A DNA stretch of 64,000 bases from Leptolyngbyaceae cyanobacterium JSC-12 (lineage in GTDB: Bacteria; Cyanobacteriota; Cyanobacteriia; Leptolyngbyales; Leptolyngbyaceae), in NCBI GenBank assembly GCA_000309945.1, contig CM001633.1, positions 518,723 through 582,722 on the forward strand, read 5' to 3'. The notes under the pieces are model-generated. The model saw nothing but the letters and a program-made list of their open reading frames with translations, was not told the origin of the DNA and ran no database searches. Positions 32,567 through 42,444 of this stretch are shown in pieces; position 1 is the first letter of the stretch, and the number at the start of each line of letters is the position of its first letter. Position numbers and translations under genes: made by a program.

Positions 32567-33784
32567 TTGACACCTGCTGAACTATTAATCATGGCAACAA
32601 ACGGCGTTCTAATCGCGATCGCTGTGCTGCTGCTGGTTCCAATCTCCATGCTCTTCATTGAGTGCGTAGCTGCGCTGTTCCCAAGCCGTTCGTATTTCAA
32701 ACTGATTGACCATCGCCCAAGCATTGCGGTTCTGATTCCAGCCCATAATGAAGAGGTTGGGATTGGCTCAACAGTAGTTCCACTGCTCGACCAATTAACC
32801 GCTCGTGATCGCCTGATCGTGGTTGCCGATAACTGTAGCGACCATACAGCATCCATTGCTCGCGAATTAGGCGCAACCGTGATTGAACGTCAAGATGCTG
32901 AACATCGAGGCAAAGGGTATGCTCTGGATTTTGGAGTGCGCTTTATGGCAGCCGATCCACCAGATGTAGTGGTGATTGTTGATGCAGATTGTAGAGTAAC
33001 ACCTGGCAGCATTGAACGCCTTGCCCAACTGGCTGCTGCTCATAACTGCCCTGTTCAGGCAACGTATTTATTTGAACAGTCTGCCAATCCATCGGCCAAA
33101 AATGCGGTTTCAACACTGGCGATTATTGTGAAAAACTGGGTGCGCCTTGCCGGATTGAACAATTTGGGAATGCCCTGTTTATTGACTGGAACCGGAATGG
33201 CAATGCCATGGGACATTATCCAAAACGCACCCTTGGCAAGTGGCAACATCGTTGAAGATATGAATCTGGGCATAGATCTGGCGATCGCTGGGCATAGTCC
33301 CATCTTCTGCCCTGAAGCACGAGTCACCAGTGTACTCCCCCAAAAAGACCAGGCAGCTAAGAGCCAACGAACCCGCTGGGAGCATGGTCACCTACAAACC
33401 ATCAAAACTCAAGTCCCTCGTTTGCTGAAAGTGTCCTTACAAACCATGCGACTTGATTTGTTGGTGCTTGCATGGGATCTGTCAATTCCGCCTTTGTCCC
33501 TGCTCGTCATGCTCTGGTTAGCGGCGACAGTAGCCTCGCTATTGAGTCTCTGGCTGGGGGCTTCTCAGATTCCAGCAATGCTGCTGGGAGTGAGCGGAGG
33601 TTTGCTCATCAGTGCAATTCTGCTTGCCTGGGCTAAATATGCCCGTGCCTATTTGCCTGCTAAAACCCTGATAGCGATTCCGTTATACCTCTTGTGGAAG
33701 ATTCCGGTTTATTTTGCCTTTTTATTCAAACCACAGAAAGCCTGGGTGCGTACAGAGCGGGACGTTCCCTCAAACTTGCCTTGA
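32567..33784 (+). CDS. family-2 glycosyltransferase, membrane-bound
   Basis: A 405-residue processive-type GT2 enzyme. An N-terminal helix (IAIAVLLLVPISMLFIE) is followed by the GT-A core: SIAVLIPAHNEE, LIVVADNCSDHT, the DxD-type VIVDADCRV, and QRTRWEHGH, which fits the QxxRW motif. Two or three helices close the protein. It probably adds sugars at the cytoplasmic face for the exopolysaccharide. The start is taken as TTG (32567) with AAAGGA upstream. An ATG at 32591 would remove eight residues. Confidence 0.85.
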   Translation: MTPAELLIMATNGVLIAIAVLLLVPISMLFIECVAALFPSRSYFKLIDHRPSIAVLIPAHNEEVGIGSTVVPLLDQLTARDRLIVVADNCSDHTASIARELGATVIERQDAEHRGKGYALDFGVRFMAADPPDVVVIVDADCRVTPGSIERLAQLAAAHNCPVQATYLFEQSANPSAKNAVSTLAIIVKNWVRLAGLNNLGMPCLLTGTGMAMPWDIIQNAPLASGNIVEDMNLGIDLAIAGHSPIFCPEARVTSVLPQKDQAAKSQRTRWEHGHLQTIKTQVPRLLKVSLQTMRLDLLVLAWDLSIPPLSLLVMLWLAATVASLLSLWLGASQIPAMLLGVSGGLLISAILLAWAKYARAYLPAKTLIAIPLYLLWKIPVYFAFLFKPQKAWVRTERDVPSNLP

Positions 33785-33816
33785 TAAATCAAACAATCCA
33801 GCCAATGTAAGGATGT

Positions 33817-35040
33817 ATGAAAGTTGCCTATTTAATGAATCAGCACCCCTATTCGAGTTGTACGTTTATTCGGCGAGAAATTGTTGGGGTTGAGGCGTGT
33901 GGATTTGAAGTTTCGCGATTTTCAATTCGTGCGCCCGAAACAAAACTGGTCGATGAAGCCGATATTCAAGAAGTAAATCAAACCCGCTACATTTTGGGAG
34001 TGGGTAGTGTTGGTTTGATGGTTGGAGTGTTGCGTACCGCACTGACAAAACCAAGCCGGTTTCTTAAGGCTCTGAAACGAACCCTCAAGATGGGACGAGT
34101 CAGCGATCGCGGCATGATGATCAACCTGGCATATCTTGCGGAAGCCTGTGTATTACTGAAATGGCTGCAAGATGACCAAATTGAGCATGTTCACGCCCAT
34201 TTTGCCACCAACTCAACCGCTGTTGCCCTTCTATGCCATGAAATGGGTGGTCCTTCCTACAGTTTTACAGTTCACGGTCCACACGAATTTGACAAACCCG
34301 AAGCCCTTTCCCTGACCGACAAAATTGAACAATCTGCCTTTGTGGCAACGATTAGTTCTTTTAGCAAAAGCCAGTTGTTCCGTTGGTGCGGCTATAAGCA
34401 GTGGGCAAAGATTCAGATTATTCGTTGTGGCGTAGACGACATGTTTCTAACACATCCGCACGTTCCCCTACCGCAGCAACTCCGATTTGTCTGTGTTGGT
34501 CGCCTGAGTGAACAAAAAGGACATTTGCTACTCATCGAAGCGGTTAGTCAACTAGCAGCGGAAGGGTTGGAGTTCAAAGTTGTGCTGGTTGGCGATGGTC
34601 CGCTACGCAGCCAAATCGAAACGATGATCACTCAATTGAATTTGCGGAATCACGTCGAAATTACCGGATGGGCAAGCAATGCGGAAGTTCGGCAGCAGAT
34701 TTTGGAATCTCAAATCATGGTAGCTCCCAGCTTTGCTGAAGGGCTGCCTGTTGTGATTATGGAATCTCTGGCGTTGTCACGTCCTGTCATCAGCACCTAC
34801 ATTGCAGGCACACCGGAACTTGTTCAACCTGGCAAATGTGGTTGGCTGATTCCGGCTGGCTCCGTAGAAGCACTGGCAGATGCCATGCGATCAGCGATGC
34901 AAACGCCTTTGCCAGAACTTGAGCAAATGGGCAAAACAGGTGCTGCCCTAGTTGTGCAAAATCACAATGCAGCCCACGAAGCAAGCCGATTAGCTGACCT
35001 GTTTCGGAAATACGCCGCTGAAAAAGCCAGCAACTCTTAA
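33817..35040 (+). CDS. family-4 glycosyltransferase (WcaL-like)
   Basis: A 407-residue GT-B glycosyltransferase of family GT4. The N-terminal half has HPYSSCTFIRREI and HVHAHFATNSTAVA, both typical of colanic-acid WcaL-like enzymes. The C-terminal half has FVCVGRLSEQKGHLLLIEA, VGDGPLR and the donor-binding EGLPVVIMESLA, where the Glu residues of the E-x7-E motif are conserved. It follows the GT2 gene after 32 bases and is probably the last gene of this plus-strand transcript. The sugar specificity is unknown. Confidence 0.9.
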   Translation: MKVAYLMNQHPYSSCTFIRREIVGVEACGFEVSRFSIRAPETKLVDEADIQEVNQTRYILGVGSVGLMVGVLRTALTKPSRFLKALKRTLKMGRVSDRGMMINLAYLAEACVLLKWLQDDQIEHVHAHFATNSTAVALLCHEMGGPSYSFTVHGPHEFDKPEALSLTDKIEQSAFVATISSFSKSQLFRWCGYKQWAKIQIIRCGVDDMFLTHPHVPLPQQLRFVCVGRLSEQKGHLLLIEAVSQLAAEGLEFKVVLVGDGPLRSQIETMITQLNLRNHVEITGWASNAEVRQQILESQIMVAPSFAEGLPVVIMESLALSRPVISTYIAGTPELVQPGKCGWLIPAGSVEALADAMRSAMQTPLPELEQMGKTGAALVVQNHNAAHEASRLADLFRKYAAEKASNS

Positions 35041-35105
35041 ACTGCTTTCAAGGAGGTTTTACGAAACGTCCCTATATAAGGCAATGTTATTCTCAGATGT
35101 TAGGC

Positions 35106-36203
35106 TTAGTCTTGCGGATATTTCACGCCCCATTGTTGGCGCATAGTATCCATTGCCTGCATAATTTGTAGAGTTTCGTCGAGTGGCATGATTTTACTCT
35201 CTAATTCACCCGCTTGCAAACACCGAACGACTTCTGCAGCTTCGTAGTTGTAGCCATTACCATCTAGCAATTGAAGATTGCTTTTAGCAGACTTTAGCAT
35301 TGGCTCTAATTGGTAATACAGCCGCTGAACTAGTGAGTTTTGCTTGATAGCAGCCGTAAGCTTTTGTTTGAATCCAGATGAAGATGGGGCTTTAGACGAG
35401 GTAACCAGGGGAAATTTGGTAACAGTGGATAATTTGTGCGGACGGTAGAAAGGTTCATGAATGCGAATTCTGCCGCGATCGCCCATAATCAAGGCTTCGT
35501 TGGGTGAGTAGGTGCGGAAGCTAGCAGAGAGAATAGCAAGTTGCCCAGTTGGATAGCTCAAAATCATGGCAGCTTGCTCATCCACCCCAGTGGCACCAAC
35601 AGTAGCTTGGCTCACGATTTGAGCGGGTTGTCCCAGCAGTTGAAACGCAAGGGACAAAGCGTATATGCCGCGATCAAGGAGTACACCACCGCCTAATTCA
35701 GGATCGTAATATCGATTTTTGGGATTAAATTCAGTCGGAACACTGAAGTCGGCAGTGAACATACAAACATTGCCGATCGCTCCCTGCGCGATCGCCCGCT
35801 GAACCTGCTGAATCAAGGGCATGAAGCGCATCCACATTGCCTCCATGCAAAACAACTGCTTACTTCGCGCCAGTTCAATCACTTCCTGCGCTTCCTGCGC
35901 ATTGACGGTAAACGGCTTTTCACACAAAACCGCTTTGTTGGCATTCAAGCAAAGGATGCAGTCATCTCGATGCCGTCCCGCTGGAGTTGCAACGTACATC
36001 ACATCCACATCACTCTGGGCAACTTCCTCGTAGCTACCAAATGCTTGTGGAACATTGAACTGACGCGCAAAAGCTTGAGCCGAACTAAGGTTGCGAGAAC
36101 CAACGGCAACCAGTTGAGTATTAGGAACGAACTGCAGCCCTTTGGCAAATTCTCCAGCAATATAGCCGGTTCCTAAAATGCCCCAGCGAATTGTTTTTGG
36201 CAT
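35106..36203 (-). CDS. Gfo/Idh/MocA-family oxidoreductase
   Basis: An NAD(P)-dependent sugar or polyol dehydrogenase of 365 residues. The Rossmann start IRWGILGTGYIAGEFAKGL, the motif VLCEKPFTVNAQEA (the EKP lysine) and DVMYVATPAGRH are typical. DRGIYALSLAFQLLG carries the family's Asp-x-Gly-x-Tyr-like site in place of the usual Gly-x-His. It probably prepares or modifies a nucleotide sugar for the cell-surface polysaccharide. I use the ATG at 36203; the longer frame from 36251 adds no homologous sequence. Confidence 0.85.
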   Translation of the reverse strand: MPKTIRWGILGTGYIAGEFAKGLQFVPNTQLVAVGSRNLSSAQAFARQFNVPQAFGSYEEVAQSDVDVMYVATPAGRHRDDCILCLNANKAVLCEKPFTVNAQEAQEVIELARSKQLFCMEAMWMRFMPLIQQVQRAIAQGAIGNVCMFTADFSVPTEFNPKNRYYDPELGGGVLLDRGIYALSLAFQLLGQPAQIVSQATVGATGVDEQAAMILSYPTGQLAILSASFRTYSPNEALIMGDRGRIRIHEPFYRPHKLSTVTKFPLVTSSKAPSSSGFKQKLTAAIKQNSLVQRLYYQLEPMLKSAKSNLQLLDGNGYNYEAAEVVRCLQAGELESKIMPLDETLQIMQAMDTMRQQWGVKYPQD

Positions 36204-36261
36204 GGCAATGTTGAGGGTTATAGAGTGAAAAATGGTTGCATCATAGTGCAAATTGAGTTAG

Positions 36262-37428
36262 CTATTTTGCCCAGGGCATTGGCTCAATTGGGTCAAAGGT
36301 TGATTTCACTTTGTAGGTGCAACTATGTTCCAAAGCATTTTGAATGGCTAAAACAATTTCATTCACATGCAGGGAGTATTGAGCCGAGAGCCGACAGGAA
36401 CGATTTTCTGCGATCGCCTGTGCCATCTCAGCTACACCCCGGCTGAAGTCCATCTGCTGCGACCCTTTGTACTTAAACTTGGAGGGATAGTTACTCTTCA
36501 CTAATGGATACTTCTTCCCAAACGGACTCATGAACGTTTTTCGCCGAATTCGCATCATACGTTTGATGAATACAGGCGATTTGTAATACCAACTGTCATG
36601 CGTACACAACATGCCGTCGTCGCCAACAATGCGCAGGGTGTGATCATGTGGTGCAATAATGCCACAAGTAAGCCGAGCTACAACCCCAGAGGCAAACTGA
36701 ATACATGCCACGGAAAAATCGGGAGCATTCACATCCAGCGGCACATCAGTTTCTTTATCTGGAATCAAGCAGGATGAAAACGCTGTAACACTGGTTGCAG
36801 GTCCAAAAAAGGCCACTAACCAGGCAACGTAATAACCTGCATGTTCTAGAGTGCAACCCACTTCAAATTCATCTTTATAAGGCCAGGGCGTGCCTGATTC
36901 ACTTACCCACTGTTTGTAGGGCATTTTGTGCACCAGACCGTCATCCATCTCAGCGTAAACAACTCGTACTTTGCCAACTTGATTCTCGCGCAGAGCCTTC
37001 CACAAGGTTTGAGCCGTTTCTCCTAGTAAGCTACAGGGTGCCGACGAAATTTGTAATCCTCGTGCTTCTGCCAGCTTGACCAATTCTTCTGCTTCGAAGA
37101 AGTCCATTGCAAGTGGCTTTTCTGAATAAACGTGTTTACCTGCCAACAAACAGGCTTTCGATACTTCGTAGTGGCTTCGGGGATTGGTAAGGTTTAAGAC
37201 AATATCGACGCGATCATCTTTCAATAACTCGTCAAACGATTTGTAAGCAGGAACCGAGTGATACGCAGAGAACTTGTCAGCTCGTTCCTGAATACGATCC
37301 ATAACGCCAACCAGTTCTAGCTGGGGATGACCGGGTAAGGTTTTGACGTAGTAGTCAGCGACAAAGCCACATCCCACGATCGCAATACGAGTCTTTTGCA
37401 TCAGATTACTCACTGTAGCCATTAGCAT
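36262..37428 (-). CDS. Gfo/Idh/MocA-family oxidoreductase
   Basis: A second Gfo/Idh/MocA dehydrogenase of 388 residues, clearly different from its neighbour. It has RIAIVGCGFVADYYVKTLPG, IVLNLTNPRSHYEVSK and VYSEKPLAMDFFEAEEL with the conserved EKP. TLEHAGYYVAWLVAFFG provides the expected His in the active site. It lies 58 bases upstream of the previous gene on the same strand, so the two may act in sequence. The start is uncertain: ATGs at 37428, 37422 and 37401 are all possible, and the last is closest to the family's usual N-terminus. Confidence 0.85.
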   Translation of the reverse strand: MLMATVSNLMQKTRIAIVGCGFVADYYVKTLPGHPQLELVGVMDRIQERADKFSAYHSVPAYKSFDELLKDDRVDIVLNLTNPRSHYEVSKACLLAGKHVYSEKPLAMDFFEAEELVKLAEARGLQISSAPCSLLGETAQTLWKALRENQVGKVRVVYAEMDDGLVHKMPYKQWVSESGTPWPYKDEFEVGCTLEHAGYYVAWLVAFFGPATSVTAFSSCLIPDKETDVPLDVNAPDFSVACIQFASGVVARLTCGIIAPHDHTLRIVGDDGMLCTHDSWYYKSPVFIKRMMRIRRKTFMSPFGKKYPLVKSNYPSKFKYKGSQQMDFSRGVAEMAQAIAENRSCRLSAQYSLHVNEIVLAIQNALEHSCTYKVKSTFDPIEPMPWAK

Positions 37429-37610
37429 TCGCCCAACTTTCTAACAGTTTTCCCATCTATGCAGCAAGCTTAACGGTCAAAATATCTTCAAAATATCCTG
37501 TTTAAGCGAGGCATAGCCCGTTAAAGCTGAGGAATCGGGGATAGGAAATTGGGTGTCGTCAGGGGAAACCATTGAAAGTTTGTAGGAGCACTTTAATTTG
37601 TAAAAGCACT

Positions 37611-39761
37611 TTAAGTATTGTGAGTTGTGGGGATAATGTGAGCAGTAACTTGTACTTTGCTGAGATGGCGGACTAATCGCTGTGCCTGATGTTTGTACAG
37701 TGGGATGGGAAGTTGGGCGGGGAGGCTTGCCATTAGCTGTCGGGCGACGCTCAAACTACAGCCTGAAATTCGGGTGATTTCGTTAGCTCCTTCAAAGATG
37801 GCATCTCGTGTCAGTGCTTTTTCCACCTGCACCTGCCAGCATTTGGGCGATCGCTCACCTCGCTCAATGCGCTGCAAGCTTTCGCTGGTAGCAAGCACCA
37901 CCAAGCGATCGCCTGGTTCCAGACAAATGTCATCTGACGGTAAAAAACTAAGCGATTGACGAGCATTGCGTTGGTGCAATACCGGGACAACCCCATAACC
38001 GTAGGCAATTTCGGCAAGCAAAAATCCATTCAGCGTATCATCCCGACTGACTTGATACTCAGTTACCAGAACAGTTTGGCTACCTAAATGAAACAAACTC
38101 AACACATTTTCACCAAACGCTGCGGCAGCAAACACCTCAGCAGATACAGCGGGCGCACATAACACCTGAGCATAGGGAAACAATTGCGCCACATTATTGC
38201 TAAACAGTTGATCTTGCGTACGAAGTACCAACTGCGTAGAAGGATTCGCTGCATGCACCATTAACCCAATCTCCAGGTTTTCCAGGTCATCATCCAGTAC
38301 CACAATGGTTGTTTTCGCCTGCGATAAGTTCACTTTGGTCAGAGCCTCTGCAATCTGACCTACGACCAGAGGCATTTGCGGCAATACACTAGGTTCGATC
38401 GCACTATTGCTAACCCCCACAATCGGCTGTTTCAACTCTTGCAACATGGCAACAATGCGTTGTCCCAGTTTGTTTAACCCAATTAACACCACATGCTGCT
38501 GGTCTGGAACCGGGGGACGATTTTTGAAAAATTGAAACTTTGAGGTTAAGAGCGCTTCCGTAAGCAGCGCATACAATACACCCACAAATGCGGTACCTGC
38601 TAGCGTTAGAACCACGCCTAAAAGTTGCGAGGTACCAGATACCTGGGAATCATCCGAATTTAGTCCACCAAAAATATCGGAGTAACCACCCAGCAAAAGC
38701 GAAAACGAGGCAGACAGGGCTTCTCGAAAGCTGACATCGGGATACTCCAGATGTAAAAATACTGTCCCAATCGTTAACAGGAACAGGGTTAACAGTCCAC
38801 AAATTGTTGCAACTCGATGTGCCCGATAATGCTCTGTAGAGTGCCAAAAGCGAATAACCTGTCGCTTCAGGTAAGGATAGGAGAGGGATTGTAATCCCAA
38901 TTTCCAGAGATGGGGTTTCTTCTTGGCAGATTGTTCCAGCAGTTTTGCTCGCTGGGCTGAGCGGCTGAGCGGGGTGTGAGCACTAAACATTAACCGATCA
39001 GTGATTTCAACATAGACGAGAGTGTCCCCTGCTTTCACAATCTCGTTGCCGTCCCAGTCATAAAATTGATCGATTAATAGTTCACCTGCGACATGGCACA
39101 AAACTCGACGGGATGACGTATTTAGTTCTCTAACCTGCCAGCGATCGCACCAAAAATCCCCCGCCTGGATTTGATACTTTACGATTCGCAAGAGCCGATC
39201 ATCCAGCTTGAAATATCCTGGAATTTCTGACCCTAGCGCTGCGAAAGCAAATGCTGAGGCAGACAGGTCGGTAGGTTCAAAGGCGATAAAGTTACCCAGG
39301 CTAGTTTCCAAAAAATGGTTCAGATTATGTTTGGAAGAACGCACAATGAGCCGGGCTGCTGGATTCAGCAGTCGAGCTGCAAAAGCTGCTTCCGTATTAA
39401 CTCGTTCATCATTCGTGAGGAGAAGAACCGCTCGACAATCCCGAATTCCTGCTTGTTCTAGAATCTCTGGCTTGCGACAATCACCAATTAACAGGTTAGC
39501 GATCGCCTCTGGCAGGATTGGGACTTCCCAATCACTCACGGGAGCAACTTCAACCGCGTTAACCTTAACTCCATATTCCTTTAAGACAGCCACGCAGTTT
39601 TGCCCAATACTGCCTAAGCCACATACTAGAAATAGCGATGAGCCAGACTGGGGATTTACCTCTGGTTGAGAGGTTGTTGCAACCTCCTGATGAGGCACTA
39701 CCCAGGTGCTATTGCCAGCAGTGCCATTGCCAGCGACACGGTTTTTGGGTGAGGAAACCAT
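37611..39761 (-). CDS. membrane protein with two NAD-binding RCK-like domains and a degenerate K-channel pore
   Basis: A 716-residue protein with the order RCK-like domain, membrane part, RCK-like domain. The first NAD site is LFLVCGLGSIGQNCVAVL and the second is HVVLIGLNKLGQRIVAML. Between them are two helices (ICGLLTLFLLTIGTVFL and LLGVVLTLAGTAFVGVLYAL) flanking a pore-loop-like segment SFSLLLGGYSDIFGG near residues 350-360. The selectivity filter of potassium channels, TVGYGD, is replaced by LGGYSD. The arrangement suggests a gated cation channel whose selectivity may differ from that of potassium channels. It stands alone between the polysaccharide cluster and narB. Confidence 0.75.
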   Translation of the reverse strand: MVSSPKNRVAGNGTAGNSTWVVPHQEVATTSQPEVNPQSGSSLFLVCGLGSIGQNCVAVLKEYGVKVNAVEVAPVSDWEVPILPEAIANLLIGDCRKPEILEQAGIRDCRAVLLLTNDERVNTEAAFAARLLNPAARLIVRSSKHNLNHFLETSLGNFIAFEPTDLSASAFAFAALGSEIPGYFKLDDRLLRIVKYQIQAGDFWCDRWQVRELNTSSRRVLCHVAGELLIDQFYDWDGNEIVKAGDTLVYVEITDRLMFSAHTPLSRSAQRAKLLEQSAKKKPHLWKLGLQSLSYPYLKRQVIRFWHSTEHYRAHRVATICGLLTLFLLTIGTVFLHLEYPDVSFREALSASFSLLLGGYSDIFGGLNSDDSQVSGTSQLLGVVLTLAGTAFVGVLYALLTEALLTSKFQFFKNRPPVPDQQHVVLIGLNKLGQRIVAMLQELKQPIVGVSNSAIEPSVLPQMPLVVGQIAEALTKVNLSQAKTTIVVLDDDLENLEIGLMVHAANPSTQLVLRTQDQLFSNNVAQLFPYAQVLCAPAVSAEVFAAAAFGENVLSLFHLGSQTVLVTEYQVSRDDTLNGFLLAEIAYGYGVVPVLHQRNARQSLSFLPSDDICLEPGDRLVVLATSESLQRIERGERSPKCWQVQVEKALTRDAIFEGANEITRISGCSLSVARQLMASLPAQLPIPLYKHQAQRLVRHLSKVQVTAHIIPTTHNT

Positions 39762-39849
39762 TCAACACCTCAGCAGCGTCTGCTCTTTGAGCGTATCATT
39801 TGTCCTCAAAACTAGGCAGTCATCGTTATACATCAAGCAGTGAGAAAGT

Positions 39850-42066
39850 CTAGAGATTAGAGGAGGAAGCTTCCAGCGATCGCGAATCACACTCTCTAAG
39901 TAAATTTTCCTTGGGCAATGGAATTACTTGCACTGCACAGGCTTTCAATTCTGGCTGCTTTGAATCTGGACAAGATTCGGGATGGGTGAGGGCGTTAGCT
40001 TCTGCCTGGTCTGCCCAGAGTGCACCCCAATGCATGGGCACAAACACCGTCCCCGCAGCAATAAAGCGAGTCAAGGTGACTGGGAAACGAGCCACACCTC
40101 GGCGCGATCGCACTTCTACCCAATCATTCGCTTGCACACCAATATTCTCAGCATCGCGTGGGTTCATCTCAATAAATGGACTGGGATGCATTTGGCGAAT
40201 TTTTTCAATTCTGCCCGTCCGGGTTTGAGTATGCCAGTGACCATATAGCCTGCCTGTCGTCAACACGAAAGGGTAAGCAGGATCAGGGGGTTCCGCTAAA
40301 CCATAGGAGTGATATGCTCCAAACCGGGCACGTCCATCGAGTGTGGGAAAGTGCCAATCGGTGTATAGCCGTTTGGCAGAAGTAAAACCGGAAGATGCCT
40401 GATTGCTATCTGCAGAAAGTGGCCACTGTAGCGGACCTTCCTGACATAAGCGATCGTGACTCATGCCGCTCATGTCACAGAGGCGTCCACGGGTAAGCTC
40501 TACATACTCAGCAAACACCTCCGCCGAACTGGTAAACCGAAATTTATCCGCAAACCCAAGCCGTTTCCCTACTTCTGCAATAATTGCCCAATCAGGACGG
40601 GCTTCGCCAGGCGGTTCCCGAAAAGCCTGACATAGGGTCACAACCCGCTCAGAATTAGTCATAGTGCCTGTTTTTTCGCCCCATTGCGCCGCAGGTAATA
40701 ACAAATGGGCGTACTCTGCCGTTTCGGTGGGATAGTAGGCATCCTGGCAAATTGTAAAGGGCGATCGCACTAATGCCTGTTTCACTCGTTCGAGATCCGG
40801 CAGGCTTACCACCGGGTTCGTTGCCACCACCCATAGCAAACCAACTTCGCCTGTTTCCAACCCTGTGATCATTTCCCAGGCAGTCCGCCCCCAACTTCCA
40901 GAAATCTGTCCGGGGGGCAACCCCCAAAACTGCTCAACCTCCGCCCGATGCTCAGAAAACATCACATGACGATACCCAGGCAATAAATTGCACAAGCCCC
41001 CCACTTCCCGTCCACCCATGGCATTGGGTTGCCCCGTAAGGGAGAACGGACCTGAACCCAGTTTGCCAATTTGCCCGGTCATCAAGTGCAAATTGATGAT
41101 GCAGCGGACTTTAGCCGTCCCTTGGCTAGATTGGTTAACACCCATCGACCAAAGAGACAGGACACGCTCAGACGTGCCCCACCAGCGAGCAGCCGTTTCC
41201 AAATCGTGAACAGAAATGCCACATCGTTGAGCCACCACCTCTGATGAATAGTGACGGATTGTTTCGGAAAATTCTGCAAAACCAGACGTGTGATTTTCAA
41301 CAAAGGCGCGATCTAGATATCCCCACTGCAACAGTAGATAGGCAATCCCGTTAAGCAAATCAACATCCGTTCCAGGCTGAATTGCTAGGTGTAAATCGGC
41401 GTCTTCTGCGGTTTGGGTGCATCGCGGATCTACTACGATGATTTTTACAGCGGGATTTTTCTTGTGATGCTTTTGCAAGCGGTTGTAGGCGATGGGATGG
41501 CATTCGGCCGGGTTGGCACCGATGATAAACGCGCAATCAGTTTGTTCCAAATCGTCGTAGCAGCAGGGTGGGCCATCTGAACCCAGGCTTTGCACATAGC
41601 CAGAGACAGCGGAGGACATGCAAAGGCGCGAGTTGGAGTCAAAGTTATTGGTGCCTAAACAACCTTTGAGTAGCTTTTGGGCAACGTAGTAATCTTCAGT
41701 CTGCATCTGACCAGACCCATACATGCAGATTCCGTCCGCCCCCTGCTCATTGAGAACGGTTCGAATTTGATTAACGATATGATTAAGCGCTTCATCCCAT
41801 GTAATACGCTGGAATGGTTGATCCAATCGTTCTCGCCACATGGGACAAAGTAACCGACTTTTATCTAATGCTTCGGCAACGGTTGCACCTTTGACACATA
41901 CCATGCCCTGATTGGAGGGGTGAGCGCGATCGCCCCGCACTTTCCATGCTGTGTTTCTCTGGCTGTTTTGACCATTTGCATCAGCAGGCTGTGCTGAGGA
42001 CACTACTTCCAAGCCACAACCAACTCCGCAATACGGGCAAAGGGTTTTTGCCGAAGTCGTCGTCAT
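39850..42066 (-). CDS. narB: ferredoxin-nitrate reductase
   Basis: Reduces nitrate to nitrite with electrons from ferredoxin. The 738-residue length is normal. The N-terminal [4Fe-4S] site is [13 protein letters not shown], closed by MVCVKG. The molybdenum ligand Cys lies in [32 protein letters not shown] and the C-terminal [19 protein letters not shown] bind the bis-MGD cofactor. The ATG overlaps the stop of the DUF1830 gene by four bases, so it is translationally coupled as the last gene of the operon. It sits in the cytoplasm and feeds NirA. Confidence 0.97.
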   Translation of the reverse strand: MTTTSAKTLCPYCGVGCGLEVVSSAQPADANGQNSQRNTAWKVRGDRAHPSNQGMVCVKGATVAEALDKSRLLCPMWRERLDQPFQRITWDEALNHIVNQIRTVLNEQGADGICMYGSGQMQTEDYYVAQKLLKGCLGTNNFDSNSRLCMSSAVSGYVQSLGSDGPPCCYDDLEQTDCAFIIGANPAECHPIAYNRLQKHHKKNPAVKIIVVDPRCTQTAEDADLHLAIQPGTDVDLLNGIAYLLLQWGYLDRAFVENHTSGFAEFSETIRHYSSEVVAQRCGISVHDLETAARWWGTSERVLSLWSMGVNQSSQGTAKVRCIINLHLMTGQIGKLGSGPFSLTGQPNAMGGREVGGLCNLLPGYRHVMFSEHRAEVEQFWGLPPGQISGSWGRTAWEMITGLETGEVGLLWVVATNPVVSLPDLERVKQALVRSPFTICQDAYYPTETAEYAHLLLPAAQWGEKTGTMTNSERVVTLCQAFREPPGEARPDWAIIAEVGKRLGFADKFRFTSSAEVFAEYVELTRGRLCDMSGMSHDRLCQEGPLQWPLSADSNQASSGFTSAKRLYTDWHFPTLDGRARFGAYHSYGLAEPPDPAYPFVLTTGRLYGHWHTQTRTGRIEKIRQMHPSPFIEMNPRDAENIGVQANDWVEVRSRRGVARFPVTLTRFIAAGTVFVPMHWGALWADQAEANALTHPESCPDSKQPELKACAVQVIPLPKENLLRECDSRSLEASSSNL

Positions 42067-42392
42067 TCTTCTACTAAATTTGGTTGCTCAACAGGTTCAA
42101 AGCCACTCGGCGCGAGTGGTGGTTTAAGGAGGCTAATTTCATTTACTCGCAAACGCAGACATGGAATTTGATTCAGAAGGGTTTCACCCAACGTTGAACA
42201 CGCATGAATTTCCAAAAGCGCATCGGGGATAGCTTCAAACAAAAGTCGTTGCTTGGGAAAGATAATTCGCTCAAACAACCAGTTGGGAATGTTTGTAATG
42301 CGTGCTCTTTGGATCTGGTTGGTGGTGTTGATGTAGTAACAAAGGATGCGATCAGACAAGTCGGATGGAAGAGGGGAAAAGGTTGAAATCAC
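42063..42392 (-). CDS. DUF1830 protein inside the nitrate operon
   Basis: A 109-residue soluble protein of the cyanobacterial DUF1830 family. Its motifs are [37 protein letters not shown] and a C-terminal IPCLRLRV. It starts with GTG, with AAGGAG seven bases upstream. Its stop overlaps the narB ATG (ATGA), so it is co-translated with narB. DUF1830 members occur elsewhere in cyanobacteria. Here the location suggests a role in nitrate reductase maturation or regulation, which is inference only. Confidence 0.82.
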   Translation of the reverse strand: MISTFSPLPSDLSDRILCYYINTTNQIQRARITNIPNWLFERIIFPKQRLLFEAIPDALLEIHACSTLGETLLNQIPCLRLRVNEISLLKPPLAPSGFEPVEQPNLVEE

Positions 42393-42444
42393 CGCAACAC
42401 TCCTTTAAGTAATCGTCACCATTTACACCAACCTGGTCCAGCAC

